A stretch of 64,000 nucleotides of DNA from Haemonchus contortus (GCA_000469685.2 LS997562.1:20799920-20863919); one strand, 5' to 3'. Shown: positions 1 through 13,412, counted from the first letter of the stretch. A program made the numbers and translations. Notes: generated by a model from the sequence alone, not told the origin.

Positions 1-177
1 TGTACTGCATGTCCAAAAACTGAGTTCCAAATGTAATAGGGTTAGACCTAGTACTAGGGTAACACTTAAAACCTCATGTTTGTTGGTGTTTTGGGTTAAA
101 CAATCCTCTATCGAAATGCACACCACAATTCCACCCCCATTCAGGACTCTAGTGGCGACTTGAAGGCGTGTATGTCC

Positions 178-465
178 TATAAAAGGATAAAGGATAAAGT
201 TTTTGGCGTTAATCAATCCCGTCTGAGAGATGTGCCCGCACTCGACTTCCATTCGTAGTGGCGAAGTGAGTGCGTATGTGGCCTATACAATGACTTGAGA
301 TGGCCAGCTGATGTACAAGTCAGACCTCTCAGACGATTCTGGTACAAATTTATCGACCCCGGAGGGATGGAAGGCTTGTTGGCCTGGGCGGACATCGATA
401 CGGGGTTCGAACTCCTGACAGTGCATGTGATATAGTGTGCCACTTGCCAGTACACCACCTCCGCC
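178..465 (-). mobile_element. tRNA-derived SINE, near full length
   Basis: Read on the minus strand it starts GGCGGAGGTGGTGTACTGGC, has a tRNA-like B box (GAGTTCGAACCCC, near 397-409) and ends in a TTTATCC repeat tail (178-200). Partial copies with the same body occur at about 3700, 12338, 19055, 24970 and 29264. An A-box-like head, a B box and a non-tRNA body with a short-repeat tail are the usual SINE layout. Confidence 0.65.
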
Positions 466-489
466 CGTATGCCCTTTACTAGTGAAAAA

Positions 490-648
490 TCGTGCTTCAA
501 TGCTATTATCCTCCCTGAGAAATCTGCTACCGATTAAGCGAGTCCGTGGGGATGGAAAGCTTGATCAACCTGAGCGGGAATCGATCCGTGATTCGAACTC
601 TGGACAAAGCGTGTGTGATAGTGGTCACTTGCCACTACACCATCCTAA
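490..648 (-). mobile_element. partial tRNA-derived SINE
   Basis: Shares the B-box region (GATTCGAACTC near 590-600) and the CACTTGCCACTACACC head with the neighbouring copy. The head is cut at 649 by a terminal-inverted-repeat element. Confidence 0.5.
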
Positions 649-649
649 T

Positions 650-858
650 CTTAATAATATTAATTATAATAACAGCAACTTTTCAAAGTTGGCGAGCTAT
701 GAGCAAAACCTCGGCCCCAGACGGTATTCAAGCCCGGCATCGTGCTCTTGCACTTCCGAGACCTCTCTTGCCCTCATCTATAGGCGTCTGGGGCCGAGGT
801 TTCCGATCTTAGCTCGCCAAAAAGAAAAATTAATGTTATTATAATTAATATTATTAAG
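650..858. mobile_element. MITE-like element with long terminal inverted repeats
   Basis: The left end CTTAATAATATTAATTATAA (650-669) is matched in reverse complement at the right end (to 858). The inner parts of the arms, TTGGCGAGCTA and AACCTCGGCCCCAGACG, also pair, so each arm is about 80 bp around a 60-bp centre. There is no coding capacity. It interrupts a SINE head. Confidence 0.7.
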
Positions 859-3085
859 CCACTGAGTAAGTAAGAGATTCGGTATTGTGAGCGATAAAGA
901 TCACAGTGTTCGAAGAATCTAAATATGGGTTCAAATGTAAACCGAGTGCGAAGATTTGCTAACAACTCGCCAACCTTGTGAAAATTCGACTGGGGAAATG
1001 ACAGCATTCAACAAGAACATCAAATCTAAACATAATGATAATAACGCTATTAATAATCGTAATGAACTGAGCTGAGATAACGCCGAAAAGTGACGCCCCA
1101 CCATATGAGCTAGGGATCAAATCTCAACTTGGTAATGCAGCTTGTTGCACTGCTACACGTCTACTATCCGTTTTACTCTCCTGGCTTAATTTTGTAGGTT
1201 TGCATAGCAATGCAGTGCAGGAGTCCGATTTTTTGATGACTCATCGCGATTGTAGACCAGGGACCATAGCCCCAAGGTGACCGGTGAATGGCCGTACCTC
1301 AGGCAGCATACGTTCTGGTATCGGAGCCTACAGGCTCACCGACAGAACTACGTACTGCAGGCCTGCCTGAGCTACTAGCCTGTAAAAGAAGGTCAAGTTC
1401 GTTACGAATCCTCAAATACAGACACGATGGATTTTTAAGTCAATACGCATTCACAAATCGTCGTTTGCCATATGGAAAACTGCGCAACGCGGCCAGGCTG
1501 TGTTTTCAAAGCAACGCCAGGGTCGTGGCCTTTCGACGTCGCCCCCTCAAAAGAAGATTAATGCAATTGTTATGGGCGTCGGTAAACTTATCAATAGTGA
1601 CAGGTTTTTTTCCTTATCCATAAAAGGACGACGTTTCCGTAAGAAATCATAATAATATCGTCCACTCATCGCTAAACAATCTGTCAGGTTATATATGCGT
1701 CTGGTTACCATCCATCTACCCACTCCTTATCTTTCGCACTGCATTTCCTTCCCCATGACTGTAATACACACCGAAATGGCTCGCCTTCTGAAACATTTGA
1801 ATCAAGTAAACGAGAGTTGTCCACGGCCTACGTTCTTTAAGTATTGTCCTCATAAAGTCATCACGTGGGTGGTGTTGGCTGAGAATGGCGACAGAACTGG
1901 TTTTTGCAAAATTTCCACACTTCCATTCAACCTTTCTGCAAATCCGATAGGCTGACGTCGGCTTAGCTCTGTTGGTACCACACGTGGCCCAAAATTGTTC
2001 CGTCGTGAGCATGACTCGCCTTGATTCCATTATCCTTTCCTTCAAAACTCCCCAAAATCCTCAGCGATGGTCCTCCCAGTTCTCTGACCCTCTGCCACCC
2101 GTGTGCCCCTTAAAATGTGATCCAAAAGATTGAAATGGATCTGACTTCGAGCTAAAATGGGCCATGAGACTCGTTTCGAGATACCACATTGTACCATTCT
2201 TTCTGAATGGATTCAGTACTACATTTTACTGTGAAATGAATTACCTTACCATGTTTGGTGAGATTGTCTATCTGCCCTTAACTTACACTATCGGTCGCAG
2301 TCTGTAATGAAGGCGTATTCTGTTTGTTTACTTTCCGTGTTTACGTGCTGCCTTTGCCTTATAATATATGTATGTGTAAGGGAATGTTTGCTTTTGGAGC
2401 CACACGTTATTATGTACGGTATGCTGTGCCCCTTGAAAACAGGGAACTTTCCAAGTTCTCACCAAGTTTTCGGATTCAATTCAAGGAAATCTACGACATT
2501 AAGGCTCTCAAGACATCCGGGTTTCCAAGTCCAGGAAGGAGTTCCCCGTTTCGACCTAAAGAGCACAGAAACTTATGAACTTCCTTAGCAGCCACGTGCC
2601 ATCACAGACCATCAGAAGGTTGTTGGAAATATAAATCAAACTGAATGCAATTTTTCTACCCTTAACTAGGCGGATAAAACTGTCTCCGTTAGGCAAATGA
2701 AGCGCAAGTCGTTTGGAAACCAGCACGAGAATTGTAAAGACCTAGCTGGTGCTTCAACCGAATAGTTCTAGTACCTGCAGATGAACTGGATTAACTGGCT
2801 AATTAAATGCTCATAAAGTGGTTGGCAAGTGTCCGTCGCATTAGCTGAAGCACGAGTAACCTGGTGTCAGAAATCCCTAGTTTTAGCAGGGCCTGAGCTA
2901 GTCAGGTGCTTTTGCACGATCCTAAACTCCTAGTAGGATGGCGTAGCTCCTAGGGTTCCACTGGAACCAATGGAACCGTTCTTCCCCATCAACCTCCTAG
3001 GGACTGAAAACTTACATTCAGGGGGTGAGAATCAGCCCTTTCCTCCATTGATTCCGGAATTCATAAGATCAAAGACTAGCCCAGC
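859..3085. other. non-coding upstream region, no gene seen
   Basis: Open frames here (for example 1288-1623) have no recognisable domains, no matching splice partners and compositions expected by chance. I see no RNA gene. Confidence 0.4.
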
Positions 3086-3327
3086 AGCGAAGACCGTTTT
3101 CTTCAATGCCATTGCTCCAGTTTATGGAGGCGGTACGAGAGGCGGAGCCACAAACAATTAGTGACAGTTCTATCGTATAAATACCGGCCGAAATGCTGAA
3201 TGTTTTGAAGAATCATCTGAACAACTCGTGTTTTCACTCCTTGCCTACTCCCTTTTTGTGGTTGAACATCCCCCTCGATCGAACATCCCCCAATGTTCCA
3301 TTTATTTCAATTTATTTCATTACAGAA
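3086..3327 (+). promoter_or_regulatory. promoter module and 5' leader of copy 1
   Basis: A paired GC motif, GGAGGCGGTACGAGAGGCGG (3126-3145), is followed by a TATA-like TATAAATACCG (3176-3186), about 140 nt of leader and an acceptor ATTACAG ending at 3325, two nt before ATG. The same order and spacing recur before copies 2 and 3. The acceptor could serve spliced-leader addition (the leader being an outron) or a short 5' UTR intron; sequence alone does not decide. Confidence 0.65.
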
Positions 3328-6300
3328 ATGCTTTACTTTATTGTACTACTGGCGGTGATCGGTACGGTTCAAACGCAAATGATCCGTCAATGTACATGTG
3401 CGGAATTTGAACCATGCAAGCAATCGGCCTCTGGAAATATCATGCAATGCGCCGATCAGTGCCAGGTGAAGGTCTTCGCCTTATCATTTCCGTTTATTCA
3501 CTAAAACTTCCTTGTTTGTTATGTGCTATAGGAATCAGAAGTATTTTTTGATCCTTAAACTGAACTATCGGCTTTTGTTCAGCTCAGAAGCCTAAGCATA
3601 GCCATTTGCTCAGGAAAAACGGTCTCAGCTGTTGAGAGAGCAAGAACTCTATCAATTCAGAAGGGTATTGAGGGCTGTAGGAACGAAAGACACCAAGGGC
3701 TAGTGAAAGGTTCAAATCTCGGATCCATATCCGCCTAGACCTAGGATGCCTTCCTTCCCCCGGGGCCGGGTCGAGGTACCACTCGTCTGGAAGGCCAAAA
3801 GCACTGTCATGCTGTATAAGCCCTATGCGCATTCGGTACGCCGTCCTGATTGGGAGTCGAAGGTAGGCGCATCCCTTCGAACGGGACTGATTGACGCCAC
3901 TGGCGATCAGCGAACCAACGAATCTAACTGTACAAGGAAGCGAATGATGGAATGGATCGTTAACGAAGCAGAGCTGCCAGCCTTTCTTAATATTCTCTTT
4001 TTTTTTGAATCTCATATTTTCCGAGTAGGGTTGAAAGAAGAGTAGAAGTTTCTTCCGTATCATTTTCTTGTTTATCAAAACATAACAGCGAAGGCACATT
4101 GCTTTTTACATACCATCTACAGAAAACTAGTATTGAAGTTGTTTATCTCCCTGCTGCCCTACAAAACAAACGATAAAAGCCTGGTGGCTGTTGTTATTAT
4201 AATTCATTATGTGGGCGCTCATCTAAGTACAAACGTCTTGAATGGCGCAGGAAGTCATGATGTATAGAGATCTGAGGCTGTTTATTCTCCAGGGACGGAT
4301 CGAATCCAATAGGAAGTCTTGGCACAAGAATTTACTGACGTGTTTTCCTATTTTCACTGGAACAAAGTTAGCTCAGTTCCATGACTCTCCATTGACTTAT
4401 TCAGAGCCATTTTAGAGTCATGTAGCAGCCCTTGGTGCCTCATATCCAGCCACTAGAGCTTGTCTAAGATCTCAAGAGCCACTGATCAACTCAATCGTCC
4501 GCTGTCAAACTGGACAACTGTCCGGAGCGTGAGTTTTTCTTCTTATCTCTTCAGAATAACTGGGACGACCTGGCCACAAAAATCCATCCTACTTCTAACC
4601 TCATAAGTGATGTTGAGCGGAAGTGACGCTGTTGAAACATTTATACTCCGGCCTTTGACTAGCAAAAAAGAGCAACTCATCTGGACGCACCTCGCCATTG
4701 TCTGCCCGTTGCCGACTATCCCTTCAGGCGGTCTTCCGGTGGTGCAGCAGCACTTGAGAAGCGAATTCTTTCTTTGTGACCTTGGCTAGTTCTGCAGAAG
4801 CGCGAACTGGAATGGATTCAGCTATCCCGGTACAATTGGCTACTGTAGAGCCTTCCACTCATAGCATTCTATTCAGATGCGCACAAGGACCTGGTGGAAA
4901 GGTACCTAAGCGCTATCCAGAAACTTTGAAACTCGCAGCTTATGCGGAAATCAACTCAATGCTCGCTAAATCAGGTAACTTATGGTCATATTTACTTTGA
5001 TAGCTCAACAGAAGATCATGGTATGTTTTTTCAGGCATCCAGGCAGAAGCGAAGTCATTCCTGGCTGCTGGAAAGAAATTCTCGTCGTGCATCATGAAAT
5101 GCATGGAACGAGGAGGAGGAAACTGTTTCAAGAAATTGAAGTACTTTACTGGCTACTCGACTACCATACGTTGCCATGATATCTTAGAACTGTGAAAACC
5201 TCTGCTTTTCAGCTGTGGTCTAGCCCTTCCCCCTGATAATGTGCTGGTACAGCAGACAAAACAATGTGCTATGAGAAGTGGCTTGAATACGGGAACAGTT
5301 CAGCAACTCTGTAGATGTTTGGCAGATGCTGGAGCCAGGTCTGTGAAAGCTCCAGTTTTCTGTTCATTTTCGACTGAATCGTTTGTCACAGTAGTTGAGG
5401 AAGAAGGGGTGACGAAAACCAAAAAAAAACCAGTCAGATCAGTGGGGTCAAAGTATGTGGGAGAGTTGGTAACAATAGTGATGATGCACGTGCTTACGAC
5501 TTAGACGGCTTAAGCCAGTCTCGCATCGGTTTTGAAAGAAAATTGTATGAAGCGCTTCATCACACTGAACAAAGGGTTTTTTCTTCCATTCCAGTTTTTG
5601 GAGAATAATCCTGTGGAATTGTGAAGGAAAAACCCAAAAATCCGCGTGACATAAATGAACCTTGGGGTTCAGTAGTTCAACAACGGCTGAAAGTCGGCAA
5701 ATGGTATTTGTACGAAATCAAGCCTCACCCATTGACTCATGTATACCCTAGGGAGCCTTGTATGAGGGCCAGTCTACCTATATACTACAAGTATGTAAAG
5801 GGTCCTGCATCACATTGGAATCGCATCAGTGATGAGTCGGATCCACCAGCTTATGCTGAGCATCTCTTCCTCGGGATACACGGTTGATCCCTCTTCCCCC
5901 CCCCCCTCCCTTTTAGGAACAAATTTCTCAATGCTGACTTCAAAATTTTTGATGTGGAATATGCACACAATTACGCGGGCTTTTCAAATTCGTTCGACAC
6001 CGTTCAATACGCTTATCGCCTGCGCTTACAAAATTACCATCCAGGGATCTTGTTGTTGACAATGACCATCCCCAAGACTATTATCCTTTCACTCATGGTG
6101 TCTCTCATGGAGACGTAAAACTATTCTGCAACTGAGCAATCGGATTGCAACTGTTTCTGCTGCAGTAGCAGCAAGCCCTAAACTCTAATTTGTTTCAAAT
6201 TCTAATATTGTCGATTGATGATAGCACCTATATCAGAATTCCATATCCTTCCTTATCTTCATGCTTATAAATCAGTGGCTGTCACATGGAAATAAAAACT

Positions 6301-7271
6301 GATCTAGTGTGGTTATAAGCCCTTATAAGTTGTTACTAGTATCGATTAGTAGTTATTTATCGATCCCATCACTTTTCACACCATTCTTCAGTATCGAGTT
6401 TCTACATTTAACTCGGCAACGGTGAAACCCAGGGACTCTTGCTTTCTATTACTTCTTATGAACAATGACCAATTGTTATCACTCCCTATCACCAAACATC
6501 TTCGGTCTCTAGACATTCACACAAACTGTCAAGGTGACAATACTGCACTACTATCTACACGAAAGGCTATACGTGCGCACTGGCTCTGGCTAGTGTCTCG
6601 GCTTCCTGCTTTTGCCTTTTTATCGGTTTTTACACTTGCTATCAGTTCTTGTAACCAACGATCTAATGTTCTTTCATCCCATTGTCACCTGCAAAAGTGT
6701 CACTTTTTCAATATAAACTCAAGGAACGTAGCAGAACTTATCTCTTGTCTTTAACAGATCCTTATCAGTCTTCGCGACCTGCTATCATTTCTTAACACCA
6801 AATACTTACGGTTCCTTCACACTCTAACACCACTTACCTAAAAAAGTGCAGGTCTCGCTATCAGCACGGAGGGCATAACGAAACTTGTGTTCCATTGCTT
6901 CTGAAGATCCTTGTAAGTTCTTACCAAGTGCTATCAATTTCTACCACCTATTACCACCAGCGTTCCCATCATGCCGCCTGTTCCCTTGCAAATTTGAACT
7001 CCCTAGTGTCCAGCGAGTTATGAATTCCCGGTCAAACACACACCCAGAGAATAACGAATAGGCACCGTAGTTAATAATTACAGCCACTAAGCCATAACGT
7101 TGTAAGGCTAGACCCATGACTAGTCGGTTGTTGAGGGTGGGAGGGATTCGTAGTGAATTTCCTTGGAAGAGCGTAGAATTGTGAGGTCTGTTTTTCGAAT
7201 TCGTTTTTAATGGATGATTCTTTCTTTACAGGGGTCTCGCTCCTCTCTGTGGAAGGATCCAAATCTCATAA
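3328..7271 (+). CDS. secreted 16-cysteine nematode protein, tandem copy 1 (CPG4-domain-like)
   Basis: Six exons join in frame to 206 aa: 3328-3465, 4416-4528, 4877-4974, 5035-5140, 5213-5338 and 7232-7271 (TAA 7269-7271). All introns are GT-AG and the phases match at every junction. Residues 1-17 are a hydrophobic signal peptide (MLYFIVLLAVIGTVQTQ). The mature protein has 16 cysteines, starting with a CTC...C...C...C cluster in exon 1. Other landmarks are PGGKVPKRYPET in exon 3, GGGNC in exon 4, CGLALPPDN in exon 5 and the C-terminus CGRIQIS. An even cysteine number suggests eight disulfides and an extracellular role. I recall the same architecture in uncharacterised nematode secreted proteins labelled chondroitin proteoglycan 4 domain; function is unknown to me. 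The start is chosen because the AG acceptor at 3324-3325 lies 2 nt before ATG in all three copies. A polyA signal AATAAA is at 7364-7369. This copy is the most diverged of the three. Confidence 0.9.
3700..3905 (+). mobile_element. partial SINE in intron 1 of copy 1
   Basis: Contains the B-box-like GGTTCAAATCTC (3709-3720), the SINE body and the ACGGGACTGATTGACGCCA end that is shared with other copies (GACGGGATTGATTAACGCCA). Confidence 0.5.
4060..4210 (+). other. intron 1 block conserved in all three copies (copy 1 version)
   Basis: From CTTGTTTATCAAAA through GTTGTTTATCTC to CATTATGTGGGCGCT. Matching blocks occur at 16930-17072 in copy 2 and 29999-30183 in copy 3, although the surrounding intron sequence of copy 1 is otherwise hard to align by eye. 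Confidence 0.5.
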
Positions 7272-7374
7272 AGGACGGTGCTCACTCGAGCTCAACGAAC
7301 GAATGGACGACAATTATAAGCAATAATTCATTGACTGTAGATTAAGTGTGAATTGTATATAAGAATAAAGAAAG

Positions 7375-8950
7375 GTGTTTTGCTGAGACTAATCAAGCAG
7401 ATATTCAGGTGGGAAGTCATGAAAAATCAAAGATGCGGCAGCGAAAAGAATGAAGGGTTGTTGTGAATAATGTTTGGAAAGCTCGGAAAAATCTAAATTG
7501 TGCTCCGGAGTGATCACAGTGCGACATTTATAAAGTGGTTCGGAAGGATTGGTCATAATAGAAAATGATTAACTCTGTTCGGCCCAGAAAGTAGAAACTT
7601 TCACAGATCTGATCGTTTGTGAAAATTATCGAATAGCAAAACAAATAAATAACGTAATAACAAAAACAAATAGCAAAGAAACAAACGGTTTGTTGAAGTT
7701 GGAGCAGAATGGTCACTTAATCTTCATAATATGGCTTTCACTGCAGAGTTCTGATAGTGGATATCAACCTATCAATGCGGAGAAATACCGATTTGTTGGG
7801 CAAATGACATTATTCCCAGCTTTACTCTCTTGCACAAAGCGTTGATATGTGATCGGAATTGCATGGGTATCGATCGATATCAATCTCTCCTTACCATACA
7901 TGTAACTCATTCGATTAGGTGCTCGCAGCAAATGTTCAATTTTAGCAAAAGTCATGAAACTGTAATAGGACTTACGCAACTTGCATGTAGGTCGATAATG
8001 GTCAATTGCGGACAATGAAATATCGATAAGTTGCGCGATTGAATGGGTACTCATAGCTCCTAACCCCATTCGGAATGGTTGTTATGTGGATTTCTGTAGA
8101 GAAGCTTGTCTGTCTTCCACTTCTTTGCCACGCTGGACTTTTATGTAGTTCAATACGGTACGATTATTCGATTTATTTCGTTATAATACTTGTATCAGGC
8201 AGGTGACTGTTCTCGGAACTTCCCTCGAAGACTTCCACCCAAATGGCAGGCCTTATCTACTTCCCAGAGATCAAGAGTGGCGCGAAAAGATCAGTCGCCC
8301 GTATATGTTAGATCACTACCTAACATAACAAAGGTCAGATAGAACTTTATACCAAAGCAACAAGGAATAAACATAAACATCAATAATATGTTACATCAAC
8401 AATATATTGTCAATGGTCGATTCTTCGACAATTTCGAATGTGACAGAAGTTTCGCGGCAGTGATATGTGTCGATATCGATCGAACTTCTTAAACATAATT
8501 TAGTTCTGTCTTTTTGTACGCGTATATTAATACATGACCACGGTTTAGACATCTGGAAGGGTTGATAACATGCTGTTGTTTATCGATCGATCTAGCACAC
8601 TTTGTTCACAGTTCCGAAGTATAGGGTTTCTATAGATAGGGCCGGCCGGAAATGGAGTAAATAAAATAAACAATTTCTGATCCCTCCGATGACGTCGTAA
8701 TTGATTCCCTCGTATCATCTGATCTTCTATTAACGCTTCCTGTGCAAGGTTCGTACAGTGGAAGTGCGGATAGCAGTGTTTGTCCTCGTTTCAGTCAGCC
8801 TGTTATGGCCCTGATATTTAAGCAATCTTTCACGAGAGCCAGTTCTTAGGTATGAAAAAATTTTATCAATCAGCTAGCAGCTGCGCAATACTGTGGTGAT
8901 ATCTTCAATACATCATGTTACACAGACGTCATATGAATGATTTACACAAG
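7375..8950. other. spacer after copy 1, no gene seen
   Basis: AT-rich sequence with repeated ATCGAT words. No exon chain, RNA gene or recognised element found. Confidence 0.35.
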
Positions 8951-8959
8951 GGAGTATCT

Positions 8960-9840
8960 CGGGAGAGTCGAAGAAGGCTGAACCATGACGACGTGTAGCC
9001 CAGGAGCACGGTGTCGCTCGGAGCGTTGTTTCATGTGCACAGGAAGCGTTTTGAACCTTCTATGCTGCTACCCGGAGAAGAGAAGCTTGTCGATTAGGAT
9101 CGACTACGGCCAAAGGATGACCGCTACATTGTGCAGCAGGCAAGAAGAGATCCACGTTGGCTTCTGTAATTACAATACCATTTAACAAAATTTCAAGGTG
9201 AGCCATCTCAACCACTACAGCAGCACGACTACTGCACGGGGGCGGTTTGTTCTCTCGACAACAGCTACGTTGTGTTTCTTCGTCATTCGTACATCGGTGA
9301 GACCGTTTAGAGTGATGCCCGGACCATAGCGAATGGACCGATGGGGAATTGAGTAGTGTGCTCTATTAGGATGAGAGCAGATTTAGTCTACGCAGTAATT
9401 CTAGACATACCTTCATATGGCAAGAATTAGAACACGCAACTCTTCCAGAAACGTTGTCAAACGGGACCGTTCTGGTGGTATAGGTGTTATCATGTGGTAA
9501 GGCATCATGATGCATAGAAGTACTGACGTCCAGATCTTTGAGCGCGGAACCTTTATCAGTCAGCATTACTGTGATGAGGTACTACTTTCTCATGTGCGTC
9601 TTTTGGGTTCTGCGTTGGGGGCTTAATTCACATTTAAGGATAAAACGCGCGACTTCCTTGAACAGCACAGGTGGAGCTCTCGGAGCAAGTTGATTGGAGT
9701 GGCCTGCTCTTTCTTCCGACTTGAATCCCATAGAATACGTGTGGGATGCAGTGCATTGCAGAACGTCCAAATGCACCACTAACAATCAAGCAATTGCCAA
9801 TGGCCTGATAGAGGAATGGAATATCCCCTAAAAGGACTTT
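8960..9840 (+). pseudogene. Tc1-like transposase relic
   Basis: Pieces in different + strand frames read like a Tc1/IS630-family transposase. Near 9000-9180 there is an N-terminal segment resembling RSVVS...and IVQQARRDPRWT. Near 9695-9760 there is the typical C-terminal run EWPALSSDLNPIEYVWDAV, which contains the second catalytic aspartate context, followed by IANGLIEEWN. Frameshifts and stops separate them, so no full transposase can be made. Exact ends and terminal repeats were not found. Confidence 0.7.
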
Positions 9841-9909
9841 TAACATCCTCGTAGAGGGTCCGAGATCCCGTCGCATAGCGTGTATTGCTGTCCGTAGTGA
9901 CCATACACA

Positions 9910-12335
9910 CTATTAGGGACAGCGCTATTTTTTTTTTTTGAAATGCCAGGATAGATTATTGAGACTTATGTGCAATCGGTACCTTCGAATGAAAACGTCA
10001 TATCTATCGGTCTTGTCTCGAACTTCCGTCATCTGATTCCTGTGCAAACTCCGGAGACAGTAAGTATATTCAGGATTCCCTGCTCCTTTCCTGCATAGCT
10101 GAAACAAGAATTCACCAGCGTCTCAAACAAGTACCGGTGACTTTTATTAGTAATGTATCCTCCTATATGCCACTCGACTCTATGCAAGCAGGGCGATTGC
10201 TCAACCAGCGTCATTCAACGCGCTGAAAAATTAAGAATACTCCGACCTAATACAAGAAAGTGCCACTCGGTTTCTTGGTCCAGAGCTACACCAACAAACG
10301 AAAATTACGAACGCTGGTATTCAAGTCAAAAAAAGATCAGTTGGGCCGAGCCAGAGTGCCACCGAGCATGAGTGTCATTTTGTGATGGCCGCAGAATCAC
10401 AGTGCTTACTGACTAAACACTTAGGGACGTCAAACAAGCAAATGGACGACTACCAACCCGATAGTGGAACTTGTCTACAAGAGGAAGGGTGTGTTTACGT
10501 GCCTTGAGGAGCGAGGAGGACCGAATGGACTATTTTGGCTCCGGATGATACCTAATGAGCGTGAGGAGCGACCTTTTGTATATGTATGTACCAGTTATTG
10601 CTGCTTTTTCATAATTTCTTGTTTATTACTTTAACTCCTCCCTATTACCCTCGTTCGTTTGCTGCATGCGGCAAATCTTTTTCAGTTGTCCCGCAGCCTC
10701 AATCTCCATTTGCCGTGCTCAGCCCGACTCATGCGCAATTAGGACATTATATATTTCGTTGGCTTCCCTTCTTTTTGATTGGTTACGATTGTTTGTTTCC
10801 GTTTTTCTTTTTGTTTTTATGTTTATTGCACTTGATTGTTCGCAATGACTCCTTCTCTACTATCGATAATCAAGACAGCACTGGTCTTGAGGAGAGTGGC
10901 CAGCAAATGATAATTATTAAATCGCTCCCTAACTCACAGATTGCGCGCTACCATCTTACATCGCATTTCTAAGATACGCAATGGGTGCAGCAAGCGCGAC
11001 GCGGTGTTCGTGGAGAAGATACCGGCCCCCAAGGCACTCACACGTGGCGGGCCAGTTGTCACGACGTTATAGAAGCTCTAGAAGTTGCACCATTAACACT
11101 GGGATGCACACGCTACGCGCAGGCCGCATGCTGTTGTCAGCTGTTCGCAATGGCACGCACGCTTGGACAACTCGTCCAAATGTCACTCCATGCAACTTTT
11201 GTCGTCACTTTCTCGTCCAACCCTAAGTTTTCTACTTTTTTGGTCCCTGCATTATTCTGAAAACTCCGCTTTTACGCTGATCTAGGCTGTAACTTTAATT
11301 GTTACTTTAAACTAGATAGCTCATAATTATCTTGAGTTCTGCCTTCGATATAGGCTAATAGAAGCATGGCAGACTGCACCGCAGATCCCGTACGTCAAGG
11401 AATAACCAAAAATCTCCACCCTTCAGCCATGTGACCTATACACTTCCATGATTCGACTGAAAAATTGCCAAATGGAACCCTAGTCGCTAGGACGCGGCCT
11501 TGCCCTATAATTCAAGGTACTATTGTTGTAAAAACTTTTATTTCGAGCGCAAAGCTTAACTCTTAGCAAAACTGTGATAGGAACCGCAACGGTAGTAGAA
11601 ATGAACGCAGCATAGCAACAATTGTTTTTAGTACACTATTACAATAATTTTTTCCTCCCTGATAATCCAGAACATCTCAATCTATTCCATAGGAAACCGT
11701 TTTTGCTAAAGAATGATCCCGTTCTCCCCGATTCGCGCAAATTGCAGCGGCTTGCACTCGAATCGCACTGAACCTCTCACTTTAACGAGTCCAATTCGAC
11801 CAACTCCAAAAATATGAGTCACTTTTCAGCAAATACAGCAAATGTTTCGTACGGCGATTAAGGCCAACGGCCTCGTGTGAGCCATTAGGAGGATAAAGAA
11901 ATCAGCACACCAAATTAACGTAATGCTATCAAAAAAACCAGAGCCAAAGCGCTGGTCAATTCGCGTACTAGTCAAAAAAACGTTTAGTGATGAGGAAATC
12001 AATGACACAAGAAATCATGATAACATCGTTAGCTTTCTCGGTGGAAATAACCTTTTAATAAGCTCTTAATATCATAACATCACCAAACAATCTGACAAGT
12101 CAAATCCGCAGCCCTGAATGACCTTCAACCCTTTGAATTTTCTTTTGTAATGTGCTACTTTTCGATTTGACTGAAACCCACCAAATAAGTTCGTCATTTA
12201 TTATCCCTCGGTCGACCAAGCAAGTATATTCTTCATGTAGGGACTGCATGAGCTCAGTCCGTAAATGTTATCTGCCGAAATCTGTGAATGAACACAGTAC
12301 AGCTGAAAGCCTTGCAGGAGTTTCGCTCTCCATTG
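9910..12335. other. spacer, no gene seen
   Basis: Several short open frames (10586-10972, 10981-11260, 11826-12008) lack domains and splice context. The stretch 10980-11225 is GC-richer than its surroundings but unrecognised. Confidence 0.35.
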
Positions 12336-12337
12336 AT

Positions 12338-12640
12338 GCGGAGGTGGTGTAGAGCCAAGTGGCGCACTATTCACACGCATTGTCACGGGTTCGAATTACG
12401 GATCGATCGATCTTCGCATAAGCCCACAAGTCTTCCATACCTCACTTAATTTGTGCCAAACTTGTCTAAGAGGATGAAATCACTGACTTATACATTGGCT
12501 GGCCACCGCAAATCATTGCATAGGCCAAATACGCATTCAACCCGCCACTACGATTCTGAACAGAAGTGGAATACGGGGGCGCTTTCTTCAACGGGATTGA
12601 TAAACGCCAAAAGACTTTATCAATTCATCCTTTCATGTCT
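12338..12640 (+). mobile_element. tRNA-derived SINE at the left edge of duplicated unit 2
   Basis: The head GCGGAGGTGGTGTAGAGCCA, the B box GGGTTCGAATTAC (12389-12401), the body GGCTGGCCACCGCAAATCATT and the end ACGGGATTGATAAACGCCAA are all present. Sequence after it (TCAAGGAAGTTAGGGCAGG) is also found after the SINE end at about 25,080. Confidence 0.65.
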
Positions 12641-13410
12641 GTTCTCTCCATTTGTTCTACGCATCAAGGAAGTTAGGGCAGGTTGAGTCTCATTATTACT
12701 GGACAATGGCTAGAGTTGTTCCAATGTGGGCACACCTTGGCGAGATTATCCCTTTCGATTCGATTCCTTTGGTTACACCCTGCAACATTCTTAACAATAA
12801 TCCTCTCAATTTTTCGACACTCTGTTCACATGCCCTCTGAATAGTTATCCTAGATCAATAGGAACGGGTCTGATTTTGTGACAAAACCGGCTTTGGAGCT
12901 ATTCTTAGAAGGCGTCAACACACTGTTACGTTCAAATTAGTTCTCACAATGACCAACTTAGCAGTTTTGATTGAACTATCTTCTTCTGTTCACTAACATC
13001 TCAGTGTGCGTCGAAGGTTTTTTCTGCGTATATGTCTTTACTATTTGTGCGTTGCGCTTTTTACAAAGTAGTTGAGCTGCAGTGTTGGCTCATGGGACCA
13101 CAATGAAGACATTGTGTAGTGTGCATTGTGCCTAGACCCATTTCAATCCATGGCGCATTCCAGATACTGCCGGGCCAGACATCTACTTCGTCAAAAGGAT
13201 GACAGGAGGAGTCTCCGAAGCACAGAGTGGTATTCGAAAAATAAAGCAAGACCACTAGGACGACCGTCAACTCGGTAGGCCGAATCGCTTCTCGGATTTC
13301 CCAGAGAAAGCATCTCAGATTGGGTGCAAGTCGCGAAAGTTCGAACGATATGGAAGACCTGTGATCCCTGCTGAGAAACCTCCAGCCGATAAACCATCGA
13401 AGTATCAAAG
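12640..13410. repeat. duplicated spacer, unit 2
   Basis: Matches 25080-25253 plus 27150-27720, for example the shared words GTGGGCACACCTTG, AACGGGTCTGATTTT and GGCGTCAACACA. It provides the uninterrupted version of the site where the LINE inserted in unit 3. No coding sequence recognised. Confidence 0.75.
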
Positions 13411-13412
13411 TA

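Noticed and set aside
1288..1623. 111-codon open frame
   Set aside because: No domain, no splice context, low-complexity basic residues; expected by chance.
3584..4099. 171-codon minus-strand frame
   Set aside because: Overlaps intron 1 of copy 1 and a SINE; shadow frame.
5596..5640. Acceptor at 5595 as the last exon of copy 1
   Set aside because: It gives an unrelated C-terminus. The exon at 7232-7271 matches the C-termini of copies 2 and 3.
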